From: an uncultured Eubacteriales bacterium
GTDB taxonomy: Bacteria; Bacillota; Clostridia; Christensenellales; Aristaeellaceae
Direction of reading: 5' to 3'
DNA length: 5,062 bases
NCBI GenBank assembly: GCA_900548125.1
Contig: URJN01000174.1
Coordinates: 1 to 5,062, forward strand
The translations under genes were made by a program, and so were the position numbers. Shown here piece after piece: positions 1 through 5,062 of the stretch (the stretch's first letter is position 1; the number at the start of each line of letters is the position of its first letter). Under the pieces are notes generated by a model. It did no database searches and was not told the DNA's origin. It saw nothing but the letters and a program-made list of their open reading frames with translations.

Positions 1-389
1 CTGCCGGCTGCAACCCGAATCAGCAGCACCGCCACCCGATAGACCGTATAGATGGCGAAAAACAGCAGCACGCCGTACAGCCCCGCGACGACATCGCGAA
101 AATCCATCGCTCCCGTTCCCGTGATTTTCTGCCCGATTTCGATTGCAAAGCCCAGCACGGTCATCACCGTAAAGACATAGATAAACGAAATAGCGGTGAT
201 GCTCCATTTTGCCAGCCGCTTAAAGACAAAATGTACGGCAAAAAACAGCACCATGCCCAGCGCGAACATTACCAGAAAATGCAGTTCCTTATCGCCGAAC
301 GCCAATTCAAAATTATCGTTCAAATGCAGAATGGACTCGTGAACCTGAGCCACAATCATTGTCATTTCATAGAGAATCGCTTCAAACAA
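1..389 (-). CDS. VanZ-like membrane protein, N-terminal part (cut by window edge)
   Basis: The frame is open from a TTG at 387-389 to the window edge, giving 129 residues with no stop. The protein has a short soluble N-terminus, then three hydrophobic segments at about residues 37-57, 64-83 and 100-125. Residues 33-46 (DKELHFLVMFALGM) match the 'DK..H' opening of VanZ-like domains. Residues 84-103 carry the second family signature, with E84, Q87, R98, D99 and G103. VanZ-family proteins are small integral membrane proteins. One member gives low-level teicoplanin resistance, but most have no known role, and resistance should not be inferred here. The TTG start is chosen because AAAGGAGAG at 398-406 lies 8 bases upstream of it. 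The first in-frame ATG (363-365) is too far from this site. A GTG nearby, in another frame, opens only ten codons. The C-terminus lies outside the window. Confidence 0.62.
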   Translation of the reverse strand, partial: MFEAILYEMTMIVAQVHESILHLNDNFELAFGDKELHFLVMFALGMVLFFAVHFVFKRLAKWSITAISFIYVFTVMTVLGFAIEIGQKITGTGAMDFRDVVAGLYGVLLFFAIYTVYRVAVLLIRVAAG

Positions 390-397
390 AACACGCT

Positions 398-406
398 CTC
401 TCCTTT
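398..406 (-). promoter_or_regulatory. Ribosome binding site deciding a TTG start
   Basis: The minus strand reads AAAGGAGAG here, a strong Shine-Dalgarno match ending 8 bases before the TTG at 387-389. It supports TTG over the ATG codons at 363-365 and 357-359, which would leave more than 30 bases between site and start. Confidence 0.6.
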
Positions 407-420
407 CCCAAAATCGAGCA

Positions 421-599
421 GGCTGAGCCTGCCTTCACTTCCGCCGCAGTTTTGTAAAGCATGAAAGCTTTGCGCACGCGGGCGGTTTCGTGCAGTTTTC
501 CATACGCTAAAGCAAGCTGAGCCTGCCTTCACTTCCGCCGCAGTTTTCCAAAACACGAAAGCCTTATGCACGCGGGCGGCTTTATGCCATTTTCTACGC
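421..599. repeat. Imperfect tandem duplication, 94-bp period, two copies
   Basis: Two copies start near 421 and 515. A 31-base block is identical at 423-453 and 517-547. The rest of the unit aligns without gaps for about 80 bases at roughly 84% identity by eye, and most differences are transitions. The first copy is led by a near-perfect palindrome, GCAGGCT-G-AGCCTGC (419-433), which is slightly decayed in the second copy. The repeat fills most of the space between the glyQS terminator and the VanZ-like gene. No gene, tRNA or convincing promoter is seen in it. It could be a dispersed intergenic repeat family or a local duplication; the window alone cannot separate these. Confidence 0.85.
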
Positions 600-601
600 A
601 T

Positions 602-640
602 AAAAAAAGACGCGGGAAAGCGTATTTTTCTTCCCGCGTC
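602..640 (-). terminator. Rho-independent terminator of glyQS
   Basis: On the minus strand a perfect 10-bp stem, GACGCGGGAA with TTCCCGCGTC (631-640 and 609-618), encloses a 12-base loop. Seven T residues (602-608) follow directly. It starts 17 bases after the glyQS stop codon, which is the usual place for an intrinsic terminator, so the VanZ-like gene downstream probably needs its own promoter. Confidence 0.93.
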
Positions 641-656
641 CAACCGTTTTTTGCGA

Positions 657-2054
657 TTAGTATTCGATTTTCTTCTGGATGTAGGCAACCAGCTCGTCCA
701 CGTGGACATGATCCTGCTCCATCGTATCGCGGTCACGAACCGTCACCACGCCGGTCTCCAGCGTGTCGAAATCGACCGTGATGCACATCGGCGTGCCGAT
801 TTCGTCCTGACGGCGGTAACGCTTGCCGATGGAACCCGTCTCGTCGTAGTCCACCATGAAGTGCTTGGCAAGCATGTCGTAGACCTCGCCCGCCTTTTCG
901 CCGCACTTGTTCTTTTGCAGGGGCAGCACGGCGCACTTATACGGCGCAAGTGCCGGATGGAAGTGCATGACGACGCGCGTGTCGCCGCCCTCAAGCTCCT
1001 GCTCCTCGTAGGCTTCGCAGAGGAACGCCAGTGCCGCGCGATCCGCGCCGAGGGACGGCTCGATGACGTACGGAATGATCTTCTCGCCCGTGGTCGGGTT
1101 CAGATACTCCATGCTCTTGCCGGAGGTCGTCTGATGCGCCTTCAAATCGAAATCCGTGCGGTCGGCAACGCCCCAAAGCTCGCCCCAGCCGAACGGGAAG
1201 AGATACTCGAAGTCCGTCGTCGCCTTGGAATAGTGCGCCAGCTCCTCCGGCTTGTGGTCGCGCAGGCGCAGATGCTCTTCCTTGATGCCCAGACCCTTGA
1301 GCCACTCGTGGCAGTAGCTGCGCCAGTAGCTGAACCACTCCAAATCCGTTCCCGGCATGCAGAAGAACTCAAGCTCCATCTGCTCAAACTCGCGGATACG
1401 GAAGATGAAGTTGCCCGGCGTGATCTCGTTGCGGAAGCTCTTGCCGACCTGGCATACGCCGAACGGCAGCTTGCGGCGCGTCGTGCGCGCAACATTCGGG
1501 AAGTTGACGAAGATGCCCTGAGCCGTTTCCGGACGCAGATAGATCTCGTTGCTCGCGTCCTCGGTCACGCCCTGATGCGTCTTGAACATCATGTTGAACT
1601 TGCGGATGCCGGTGAAATCGTGCTTGCCGCAGGTCGGGCAGGGAATGTTCTTCTCCTCGATGAACGCCTCCAGCTGCTCGTTCGTCCAGCCGTCCGCCTC
1701 GATGTCCTCGCCGTTCGCCTTCGCCCAATCCTCGATGAGCTTATCCGCGCGGAAGCGCGCCTTGCACGCCTTGCAGTCCATCAGCGGGTCGTTAAAGTTG
1801 CCGACGTGTCCGCTGGCGACCCAAACCTGACGGTTCATCAGAATCGCGCAGTCGATGCCGACGTTGTACTTGTTCTCCTGAACGAATTTCTTCCACCATG
1901 CACGCTTGACGTTGTTCTTGAATTCAACGCCCAGCGGGCCGTAGTCCCACGAGTTCGCCAAGCCGCCGTAGATTTCCGAGCCGGGGAACACGAAGCCGCG
2001 TCCCTTGCACAGCGCAACGAGCTTGTCCATCATGTCGTTCTGCACCTTTGCCAT
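657..2054 (-). CDS. glyQS: Glycine--tRNA ligase, single-chain (alpha2) type
   Basis: The cytoplasmic enzyme of 465 residues charges tRNA-Gly with glycine using ATP. It is the homodimeric class II form also found in Staphylococcus and eukaryotes, not the alpha2beta2 GlyQ/GlyS form. Visible landmarks: motif 1 region about 35-55; a probable zinc site of two CxxC pairs, C94/C97 and C139/C142; YLRPETAQG at 172-180; motif 2 FRNE at 207-210 with REFEQMELEFF at 221-231; motif 3 EPSLGADR at 332-339. A C-terminal anticodon-binding domain runs from about 365 to the end. The start is ATG 2052-2054, preceded by GAAGGG (2061-2066) with a 6-base gap. The frame stays open another 50 codons upstream, but that stretch is the T-box leader. 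The gene has its own promoter and terminator, so it is probably monocistronic and is induced by uncharged tRNA-Gly. Confidence 0.98.
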   Translation of the reverse strand: MAKVQNDMMDKLVALCKGRGFVFPGSEIYGGLANSWDYGPLGVEFKNNVKRAWWKKFVQENKYNVGIDCAILMNRQVWVASGHVGNFNDPLMDCKACKARFRADKLIEDWAKANGEDIEADGWTNEQLEAFIEEKNIPCPTCGKHDFTGIRKFNMMFKTHQGVTEDASNEIYLRPETAQGIFVNFPNVARTTRRKLPFGVCQVGKSFRNEITPGNFIFRIREFEQMELEFFCMPGTDLEWFSYWRSYCHEWLKGLGIKEEHLRLRDHKPEELAHYSKATTDFEYLFPFGWGELWGVADRTDFDLKAHQTTSGKSMEYLNPTTGEKIIPYVIEPSLGADRAALAFLCEAYEEQELEGGDTRVVMHFHPALAPYKCAVLPLQKNKCGEKAGEVYDMLAKHFMVDYDETGSIGKRYRRQDEIGTPMCITVDFDTLETGVVTVRDRDTMEQDHVHVDELVAYIQKKIEY

Positions 2055-2087
2055 GGAAAACCCTTCTTTCTCTCGTCTTTTCGGGGC

Positions 2088-2171
2088 AAAACAAAGAACC
2101 GCGCGAAGACGCCGCCCCGAATCCGCGCCTGCGCATGGATTCAAGGGACGAAAGACTCTCTTCCGCGGTTC
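2088..2171 (-). terminator. T-box attenuator terminator, nested two-part helix
   Basis: An outer stem pairs GAACCGCGGAAGA (2159-2171) with TCTTC-G-CGCGGTTC (2096-2109), leaving one bulged G. The U-rich tract TTTGTTTT (2088-2095) follows directly. Inside it, CGTCCC-TT-GAATCC (2137-2150) pairs with GGATTCGGGGCG (2113-2124), with a TT bulge and one G-U pair, and closes over a loop with a further GCG/CGC pairing. Both arms consume antiterminator bases, ACCGCG and CGTCCCTT, so terminator and antiterminator exclude each other. Without uncharged tRNA-Gly, transcription should stop about 35 bases before the glyQS start. Confidence 0.85.
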
Positions 2172-2178
2172 CACCCTT
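2163..2178 (-). promoter_or_regulatory. Conserved T-box sequence (antiterminator 5' side)
   Basis: AAGGGTGGAACCGCGG matches the T-box consensus AGGGUGGNACCGCG exactly. AAGGG can pair with CCCTT at 2143-2147 to build the antiterminator, leaving UGGA unpaired to receive the tRNA acceptor end. The same bases GAACCGCGG are claimed by the competing terminator stem. Confidence 0.96.
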
Positions 2179-2267
2179 GTTGGCATGTTAAAAAGCATGC
2201 CCACTTTTATTTATGCTTTTGAACGCACCGCTCCGGGATGCCAACCCCTTCAACGCGCCGCATGGTC

Positions 2268-2296
2268 ATGATACTAAAAAAAACAGGATTTGTCAA
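2268..2296 (-). promoter_or_regulatory. Promoter of glyQS
   Basis: The -35 box TTGACA (2291-2296) is a perfect consensus. A 17-base spacer containing a run of T separates it from the -10 box TATCAT (2268-2273). The start of transcription should fall near 2261-2263. This placement fixes the 5' end of the T-box leader and is the main reason for calling Stem I short. Confidence 0.88.
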
Positions 2297-2339
2297 GCTT
2301 TATGCGCATCTTCAAAAGCCCTTTCCACCCGCGCTTTTT

Positions 2340-3386
2340 TCAGTGATGCACAACGTCCCCCGACGCGCAGATCCGCTCAACGGCGCGCCTACCCTTTTCT
2401 CCCGTCAGATACGCATACGTCGTTTCGGGAACAAGCGGCGCGATTTCTTCCATGCGTCCGTCATGAATGAGCTGACGGACATGCGACGCGCTGATGGCTT
2501 CGCCCTGCGCCTGCGCACGCGGAACAATCACCAGCTCGATTCCGGCTTGGGGAAGAATCTCCGAAAGCGCATCGTTATACAGGCTGGTCGTGTGGGAAAA
2601 CGGTTCTTCGCCAACATACCGCCGCGTCAGATTCAGTGCCGCAGCAATGCGCGTAAACAAAGTCGCATCCAGTGCCGCATGCGTTCGGGTCACCAGGTCG
2701 CCGTCCTTCAGGAAATACGACGGGAATGTTGCGGAAGAAATCATATAGCTGCCCGAGGATACGACGGATACATTCTCATATTTTTCCGCCGCGGCGCGAA
2801 CCATCGCCAGACGATCCTGAAACGGAACGAGCGAGCGATCCTCGCTCAACACAAAAAGCACCACGCGGGCATTTTCCCTTGCGGCGCGCTCCAAAAGATA
2901 CGCATGCCCCAGCGTAAACGGATTCGCGTTCATCACCAGTGCCGCGCCCGCTTCTTTTCCTGCATAGGGCGCAAGCGATTGCAGATAGCGCGAAAAACCG
3001 TCGCGCCGATTCTCCATAAAGACCAGTCTGCCCGCCACACGCGCGATTTCCGTAAAGCCGAGCGGCGCAAAGAACTTCGCGCTGTCCGCTTTGGTATACA
3101 GAAAGAGGTGTGTGTTGCCGCGCTCCAGCTGCACCTGCACCAGATGCGCAACCATGACCGCCATCAGCCCCTCGCCGCGGTGTGCGCCGTCCACAGCCAG
3201 ACAGCGGAGCGTGTTTTCAAACAGCGAGCCCGTTGCAATCATGCTGCCGTCGTCGTCGTAAATCGCGGCGGAATAGGTGATGTTGCGGTCGCGCTCAATG
3301 CCCTCCTGCTTGAGCAGCGCGTCCATCTGCGCGGCGGCGCGCCTGTTTGACAGGGAAATCGGCACAGCAACGTATTCATCCATCAT
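2340..3386 (-). CDS. citC: [Citrate (pro-3S)-lyase] ligase (citrate lyase acetate ligase)
   Basis: The cytoplasmic enzyme of 348 residues activates citrate lyase: with ATP and acetate it acetylates the thiol of the prosthetic group on the acyl carrier subunit, releasing AMP and pyrophosphate. Residues about 1-125 form an acetyltransferase-like (GNAT) fold, with RGEGL at 70-74 and a typical closing FAPLGF at 106-111. Residues about 145-348 form a nucleotidyltransferase domain, with NPFTLGH at 155-161 (the xxGH ATP-binding motif, T in place of the first H) and ISASHVR at 298-304. The length is normal for the family. The start is ATG 3384-3386, with AGGAG ending 8 bases upstream. A TTG-initiated extension to 3440 is rejected because it overlaps the -10 box. 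The next codon is also ATG. The gene is divergent from citXG, which makes the prosthetic group. No clear terminator follows the stop. Confidence 0.96.
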   Translation of the reverse strand: MMDEYVAVPISLSNRRAAAQMDALLKQEGIERDRNITYSAAIYDDDGSMIATGSLFENTLRCLAVDGAHRGEGLMAVMVAHLVQVQLERGNTHLFLYTKADSAKFFAPLGFTEIARVAGRLVFMENRRDGFSRYLQSLAPYAGKEAGAALVMNANPFTLGHAYLLERAARENARVVLFVLSEDRSLVPFQDRLAMVRAAAEKYENVSVVSSGSYMISSATFPSYFLKDGDLVTRTHAALDATLFTRIAAALNLTRRYVGEEPFSHTTSLYNDALSEILPQAGIELVIVPRAQAQGEAISASHVRQLIHDGRMEEIAPLVPETTYAYLTGEKGRRAVERICASGDVVHH

Positions 3387-3420
3387 AGCGGTATCTCCTG
3401 AAATCATTCTTGATGACTCG

Positions 3421-3429
3421 ATTATACCA
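3421..3429 (-). promoter_or_regulatory. Extended -10 promoter of citC
   Basis: The minus strand reads TGG-TATAAT: a perfect -10 hexamer (3421-3426) with a TGn extension. No good -35 box lies at 16-18 bases (TATCCC is at 17). An extended -10 promoter, possibly helped by an activator, fits this pattern. The -10 hexamer ends 34 bases upstream of the citC ATG. Confidence 0.72.
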
Positions 3430-3453
3430 TGAAAAGACAAAAAGGGATAGGCA

Positions 3454-3467
3454 CAAGCGGCGGCTTG
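3454..3467. promoter_or_regulatory. Inverted repeat overlapping the citXG -35 box (candidate operator)
   Basis: CAAGC (3454-3458) and GCTTG (3463-3467) form a perfect 5-bp inverted repeat around GGCG. The right arm overlaps the first three bases of the citXG -35 box, and the site lies upstream of the citC -10. Position suggests a regulator site, but arms this short can arise by chance. Confidence 0.3.
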
Positions 3468-3493
3468 CAGAGAGAAACAGATTCTGATAGAAT
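3465..3493 (+). promoter_or_regulatory. Promoter of citXG
   Basis: The -35 box TTGCAG (3465-3470), a 17-base spacer and the -10 box TAGAAT (3488-3493) fit a sigma-A promoter. TGA just before the -10 supplies a TGn extension. Transcription should start near 3500, pointing away from citC. Confidence 0.75.
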
Positions 3494-3507
3494 ATTCAGG
3501 AAAGAAC

Positions 3508-3548
3508 GCCCCGCCGGCGGCTTAAACAGCCGCTCGGCAGAGAGGGGC
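3508..3548 (+). promoter_or_regulatory. Strong hairpin in the citXG 5' leader
   Basis: The core stem pairs GCCG-GCGGCT (3513-3522) with AGCCGC-T-CGGC (3528-3538), with one bulged T and a 5-base loop. GCCCC (3508-3512) and GGGGC (3544-3548) close it across a 5-base purine bulge. It begins within about 10 bases of the predicted transcript start and ends 5 bases before the Shine-Dalgarno. No T-run follows, so it is not an intrinsic terminator. A role in mRNA protection or translation control is possible but unproven. Confidence 0.7.
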
Positions 3549-3568
3549 AAAACGGAGGATGAACAGCC

Positions 3569-4978
3569 ATGGTCGAGCGGGTAACGGTTCCGGACATGAT
3601 GAATGCGCGCGAGGCGCGTGCGCAGGCTCAGCGCATGCTGCTTGAGCGTCACCCCGGCGCGTCGGTGGTCTGCCTGTGCATGAATATCGCAGGACCGATC
3701 AAGCGCACGGAGAAGATTGAGCGTGCGTTCGCATGGGGCGCGTCAGCCGTCCGCGCAGTGCTTGAGCCGTATGAAACGCTCTTTGACGCGGAGATACACG
3801 AGAAAACAGGGCCGGAAGCCATGCTCTGCCTTCACGGGGATGCGCAGGAAATCAAACGCCGCCTCTGCTCGCTGGAGGATGGCTGTGCGCTCGGCAGACT
3901 GCTGGATATCGACGTCATCGCGCCGGACGGCAGAAAGCTCTCCCGAACAGAAATCGGTCTTTCGCCGCGCAAATGCCTGCTCTGCGAAAACGATGCGCCT
4001 GTCTGTGCGAGAAGCCGCGCGCACAGTGCCGACCAGCTCTTTGCCCGCGCAGGCGAAATCATCGACGCACATTTTGAAGAGGCTTTTATCCGGCGCACAG
4101 CGGAAAACGCACAGCGCGCGCTGCTCTGCGAGGTTGCCGTAACGCCCAAGCCGGGGCTGGTCGATCGCCATAATTCGGGTGCGCACGATGACATGGATGT
4201 ATTCACCTTTATCCACAGCGCATGCACCCTTTGTGGATATTTTGAAGCCTGCACGCGCATCGGTCTGGCGCATCGCGGCGGGGATGCGCAGGCATGCTTT
4301 GACGCGCTCCGTGTGCCGGGGCTTTTGGCTGAGGCAGACATGCGCCGCGCGACCGCCGGCGTCAACACGCACAAGGGCGCAATCTTCTCTCTGGGCATCG
4401 CCTGCGCATCCCTGGGCATGAGCTGGGGCGAGCCCTTCAGCGCGGAACACATTCTTCTGCGCTGCGGCGAAATGACACGCCTGCGCATGCAGGATGAACT
4501 GGAAAACGCCCGTCAGGGGCAGGCGCGGACGTTTGGCGAACAGGTCTATCAGAAAAAAGGGATGGGCGGTGTACGCGCGGAGGCGGCAGGCGGATTTGCC
4601 GGCGTCCGCGAAACGGCTCTGCCCCGTCTGAACGCCGCCCTCGACGCAGGGCTTTCGCTGAACGATGCGGCACTCTGTGCGCTGACTGCGCTGATGGCGC
4701 GGACAGAGGACACAAACGCAGTTCGGCGCGGCGGAGAAGCCGGAGCGAAAGCGATGCGCGAAAAAGCGCAGATGCTGGACAGCCGCATGACGGCGGCAAT
4801 CGCTGCGGGAAAAGCGCAGGAAGTCCTTGACGATTTTCGACATGAGCTGACCCTCTGGGATCAGGAGCTGACGCGCCAGCGTATCAGCCCCGGCGGATGC
4901 GCTGACCTTTTGGCATTAGCACTGCTGATGCGCTTTTGCAGGGAGGACGCAGACTCCTCAGCCCGCGCAACGAAATGA
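3569..4978 (+). CDS. citXG: CitXG fusion: citrate lyase prosthetic group synthase and transferase
   Basis: A bifunctional cytoplasmic protein of 469 residues. Residues about 1-160 are CitX, which attaches phosphoribosyl-dephospho-CoA to the citrate lyase acyl carrier protein; landmarks are GRLLDIDV at 109-116, the CLLC pair C136/C139 and VCARSRAHS at 145-153. Residues about 170-469 are CitG, which makes triphosphoribosyl-dephospho-CoA from ATP and dephospho-CoA, releasing adenine; landmarks are EVAVTPKPGLVDRHNSGAH at 188-206, GVNTHKGAIFSLG at 264-276, RAEAAGGF at 336-343, DTNAVRRGG at 381-389 and SPGGCADLLAL at 440-450. Each half is close to the length of the separate enzymes, and natural CitXG fusions are known, for example in Haemophilus. 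The start is ATG 3569, 10 bases after GGAGG (3554-3558); the ATG touching that site (3559) is in another frame. Its leader carries a promoter and a stable hairpin. No frameshift or missing motif is seen. Confidence 0.96.
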   Translation: MVERVTVPDMMNAREARAQAQRMLLERHPGASVVCLCMNIAGPIKRTEKIERAFAWGASAVRAVLEPYETLFDAEIHEKTGPEAMLCLHGDAQEIKRRLCSLEDGCALGRLLDIDVIAPDGRKLSRTEIGLSPRKCLLCENDAPVCARSRAHSADQLFARAGEIIDAHFEEAFIRRTAENAQRALLCEVAVTPKPGLVDRHNSGAHDDMDVFTFIHSACTLCGYFEACTRIGLAHRGGDAQACFDALRVPGLLAEADMRRATAGVNTHKGAIFSLGIACASLGMSWGEPFSAEHILLRCGEMTRLRMQDELENARQGQARTFGEQVYQKKGMGGVRAEAAGGFAGVRETALPRLNAALDAGLSLNDAALCALTALMARTEDTNAVRRGGEAGAKAMREKAQMLDSRMTAAIAAGKAQEVLDDFRHELTLWDQELTRQRISPGGCADLLALALLMRFCREDADSSARATK

Positions 4979-5062
4979 CGGCGTTTTAAAAACGGCGTTG
5001 TGCGCCCGCTGTTCGGGATTCCTCACGGCGTCGTTCCCTGCTCACGTCGTCTGCCTTTGAGC
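4979..5062. other. Tail after citXG with short direct repeats; no confident gene
   Basis: ACGGCGTT occurs at 4978-4985 and 4992-4999, and ACGGCGT again at 5025-5031. No hairpin with a T-run follows citXG; the only symmetry is a weak CGTTTT-A-AAAACG. On the minus strand a frame is open from the window edge to a TAA at 4986-4988, about 25 Arg-rich codons. It could be the end of a convergent gene or chance, and the window does not decide. Confidence 0.35.

Larger units (their letters stand above)
2055..2263 (-). ncRNA. T-box riboswitch leader of glyQS
   Basis: The leader is about 207-209 nt, counted from the predicted transcription start near 2261-2263. The minus strand holds the hallmark T-box AAGGGTGGAACCGCGG at 2163-2178. 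Just upstream is a Stem III hairpin, GGCATG (2196-2201) with CATGCC (2182-2187) and an 8-base loop. Downstream is CGTCCCTT (2143-2150), whose CCCTT can pair with AAGGG to form the antiterminator. T-boxes bind tRNA: a specifier triplet pairs with the anticodon, and an uncharged 3' end pairs with the UGGN bulge. Here the bulge is UGGA, complementary to UCCA, as expected for bacterial tRNA-Gly with a U discriminator base. The 5' part that should form Stem I is only about 50 nt. Its specifier cannot be assigned confidently; Gly triplets occur at 2257-2259 (GGC) and 2240-2242 (GGC), and GGA and GGU lie within 2224-2234. Confidence 0.93.

Noticed and set aside
421..599. Tandem repeats as a CRISPR array
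   Set aside because: There are only two copies of a long degenerate unit, with no short conserved repeats separated by unique spacers and no cas gene.
362..736. A 124-codon minus-strand frame spanning the glyQS end, the terminator and the 94-bp repeat
   Set aside because: It overlaps the glyQS C-terminus in another frame and runs through the strong terminator. Its internal sequence repeats only reflect the DNA repeat.
651..2222. A 523-codon open frame on the plus strand
   Set aside because: It is exactly antisense to glyQS. Its translation is a low-complexity Leu/Ala/Arg/Val product with no recognisable domain, which is typical of GC-rich antisense shadows.
2314..2338. Possible terminator after citC (AAAAGC with GCTTTT)
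   Set aside because: The stem is six mostly A-T pairs with a 13-base loop. On the citC strand the T-run is part of the stem and is followed by GAAG. Too weak to call.
2238..3350. A 370-codon open frame on the plus strand
   Set aside because: Antisense to citC, with an Arg/His-rich composition and no recognisable domain or ribosome binding site.
3387..3440. Longer citC start giving an extra 18 residues
   Set aside because: The extension would be translated from a TTG upstream of the -10 box and covers the promoter. A well-spaced AGGAG precedes ATG 3384-3386.
3743..4843. A 366-codon open frame on the minus strand
   Set aside because: Antisense to citXG, rich in Arg, Ala and Cys with no family resemblance. 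citXG shows conserved motifs throughout.

Overview
The window looks like chromosomal DNA from a fairly GC-rich member of the Bacillota, most likely a gut-type Clostridia. The grounds are a T-box leader upstream of a single-chain glycyl-tRNA synthetase, sigma-A-type promoters, purine-rich ribosome binding sites, and citrate lyase maturation genes of the fermentative type. The species-level origin cannot be fixed from the sequence.

Layout. Positions 1-389 (minus) hold the N-terminal 129 codons of a VanZ-like membrane protein that runs off the left edge. Positions 390-601 hold no gene but contain an imperfect tandem repeat with a 94-bp period. A strong intrinsic terminator (602-640) ends glyQS (657-2054, minus). 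The glyQS leader (about 2055-2263) is a T-box riboswitch with a consensus promoter at 2268-2296. The canonical T-box sequence, a Stem III hairpin and a large two-part terminator are all readable, but the Stem I region is unusually short. Next is citC (2340-3386, minus), the ligase that acetylates citrate lyase. It is divergent from citXG (3569-4978, plus), a fused protein that makes and attaches the citrate lyase prosthetic group. Their 182-bp spacer holds two back-to-back promoters, an inverted repeat touching the citXG -35 element, and a strong hairpin in the citXG 5' leader. The last 84 bases carry short direct repeats and no confident gene.

How the genes work together. CitG converts ATP and dephospho-CoA into triphosphoribosyl-dephospho-CoA. 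CitX transfers this group to the acyl carrier subunit of citrate lyase, and CitC acetylates its thiol to give active enzyme. The lyase structural genes citD, citE and citF are not in the window. glyQS and the VanZ-like gene are functionally unrelated neighbours on the strand of citC. I found no clear new system. The items most worth a second look are the compact T-box, the nested terminator, the 94-bp repeat, and the divergent control region between citC and citXG.
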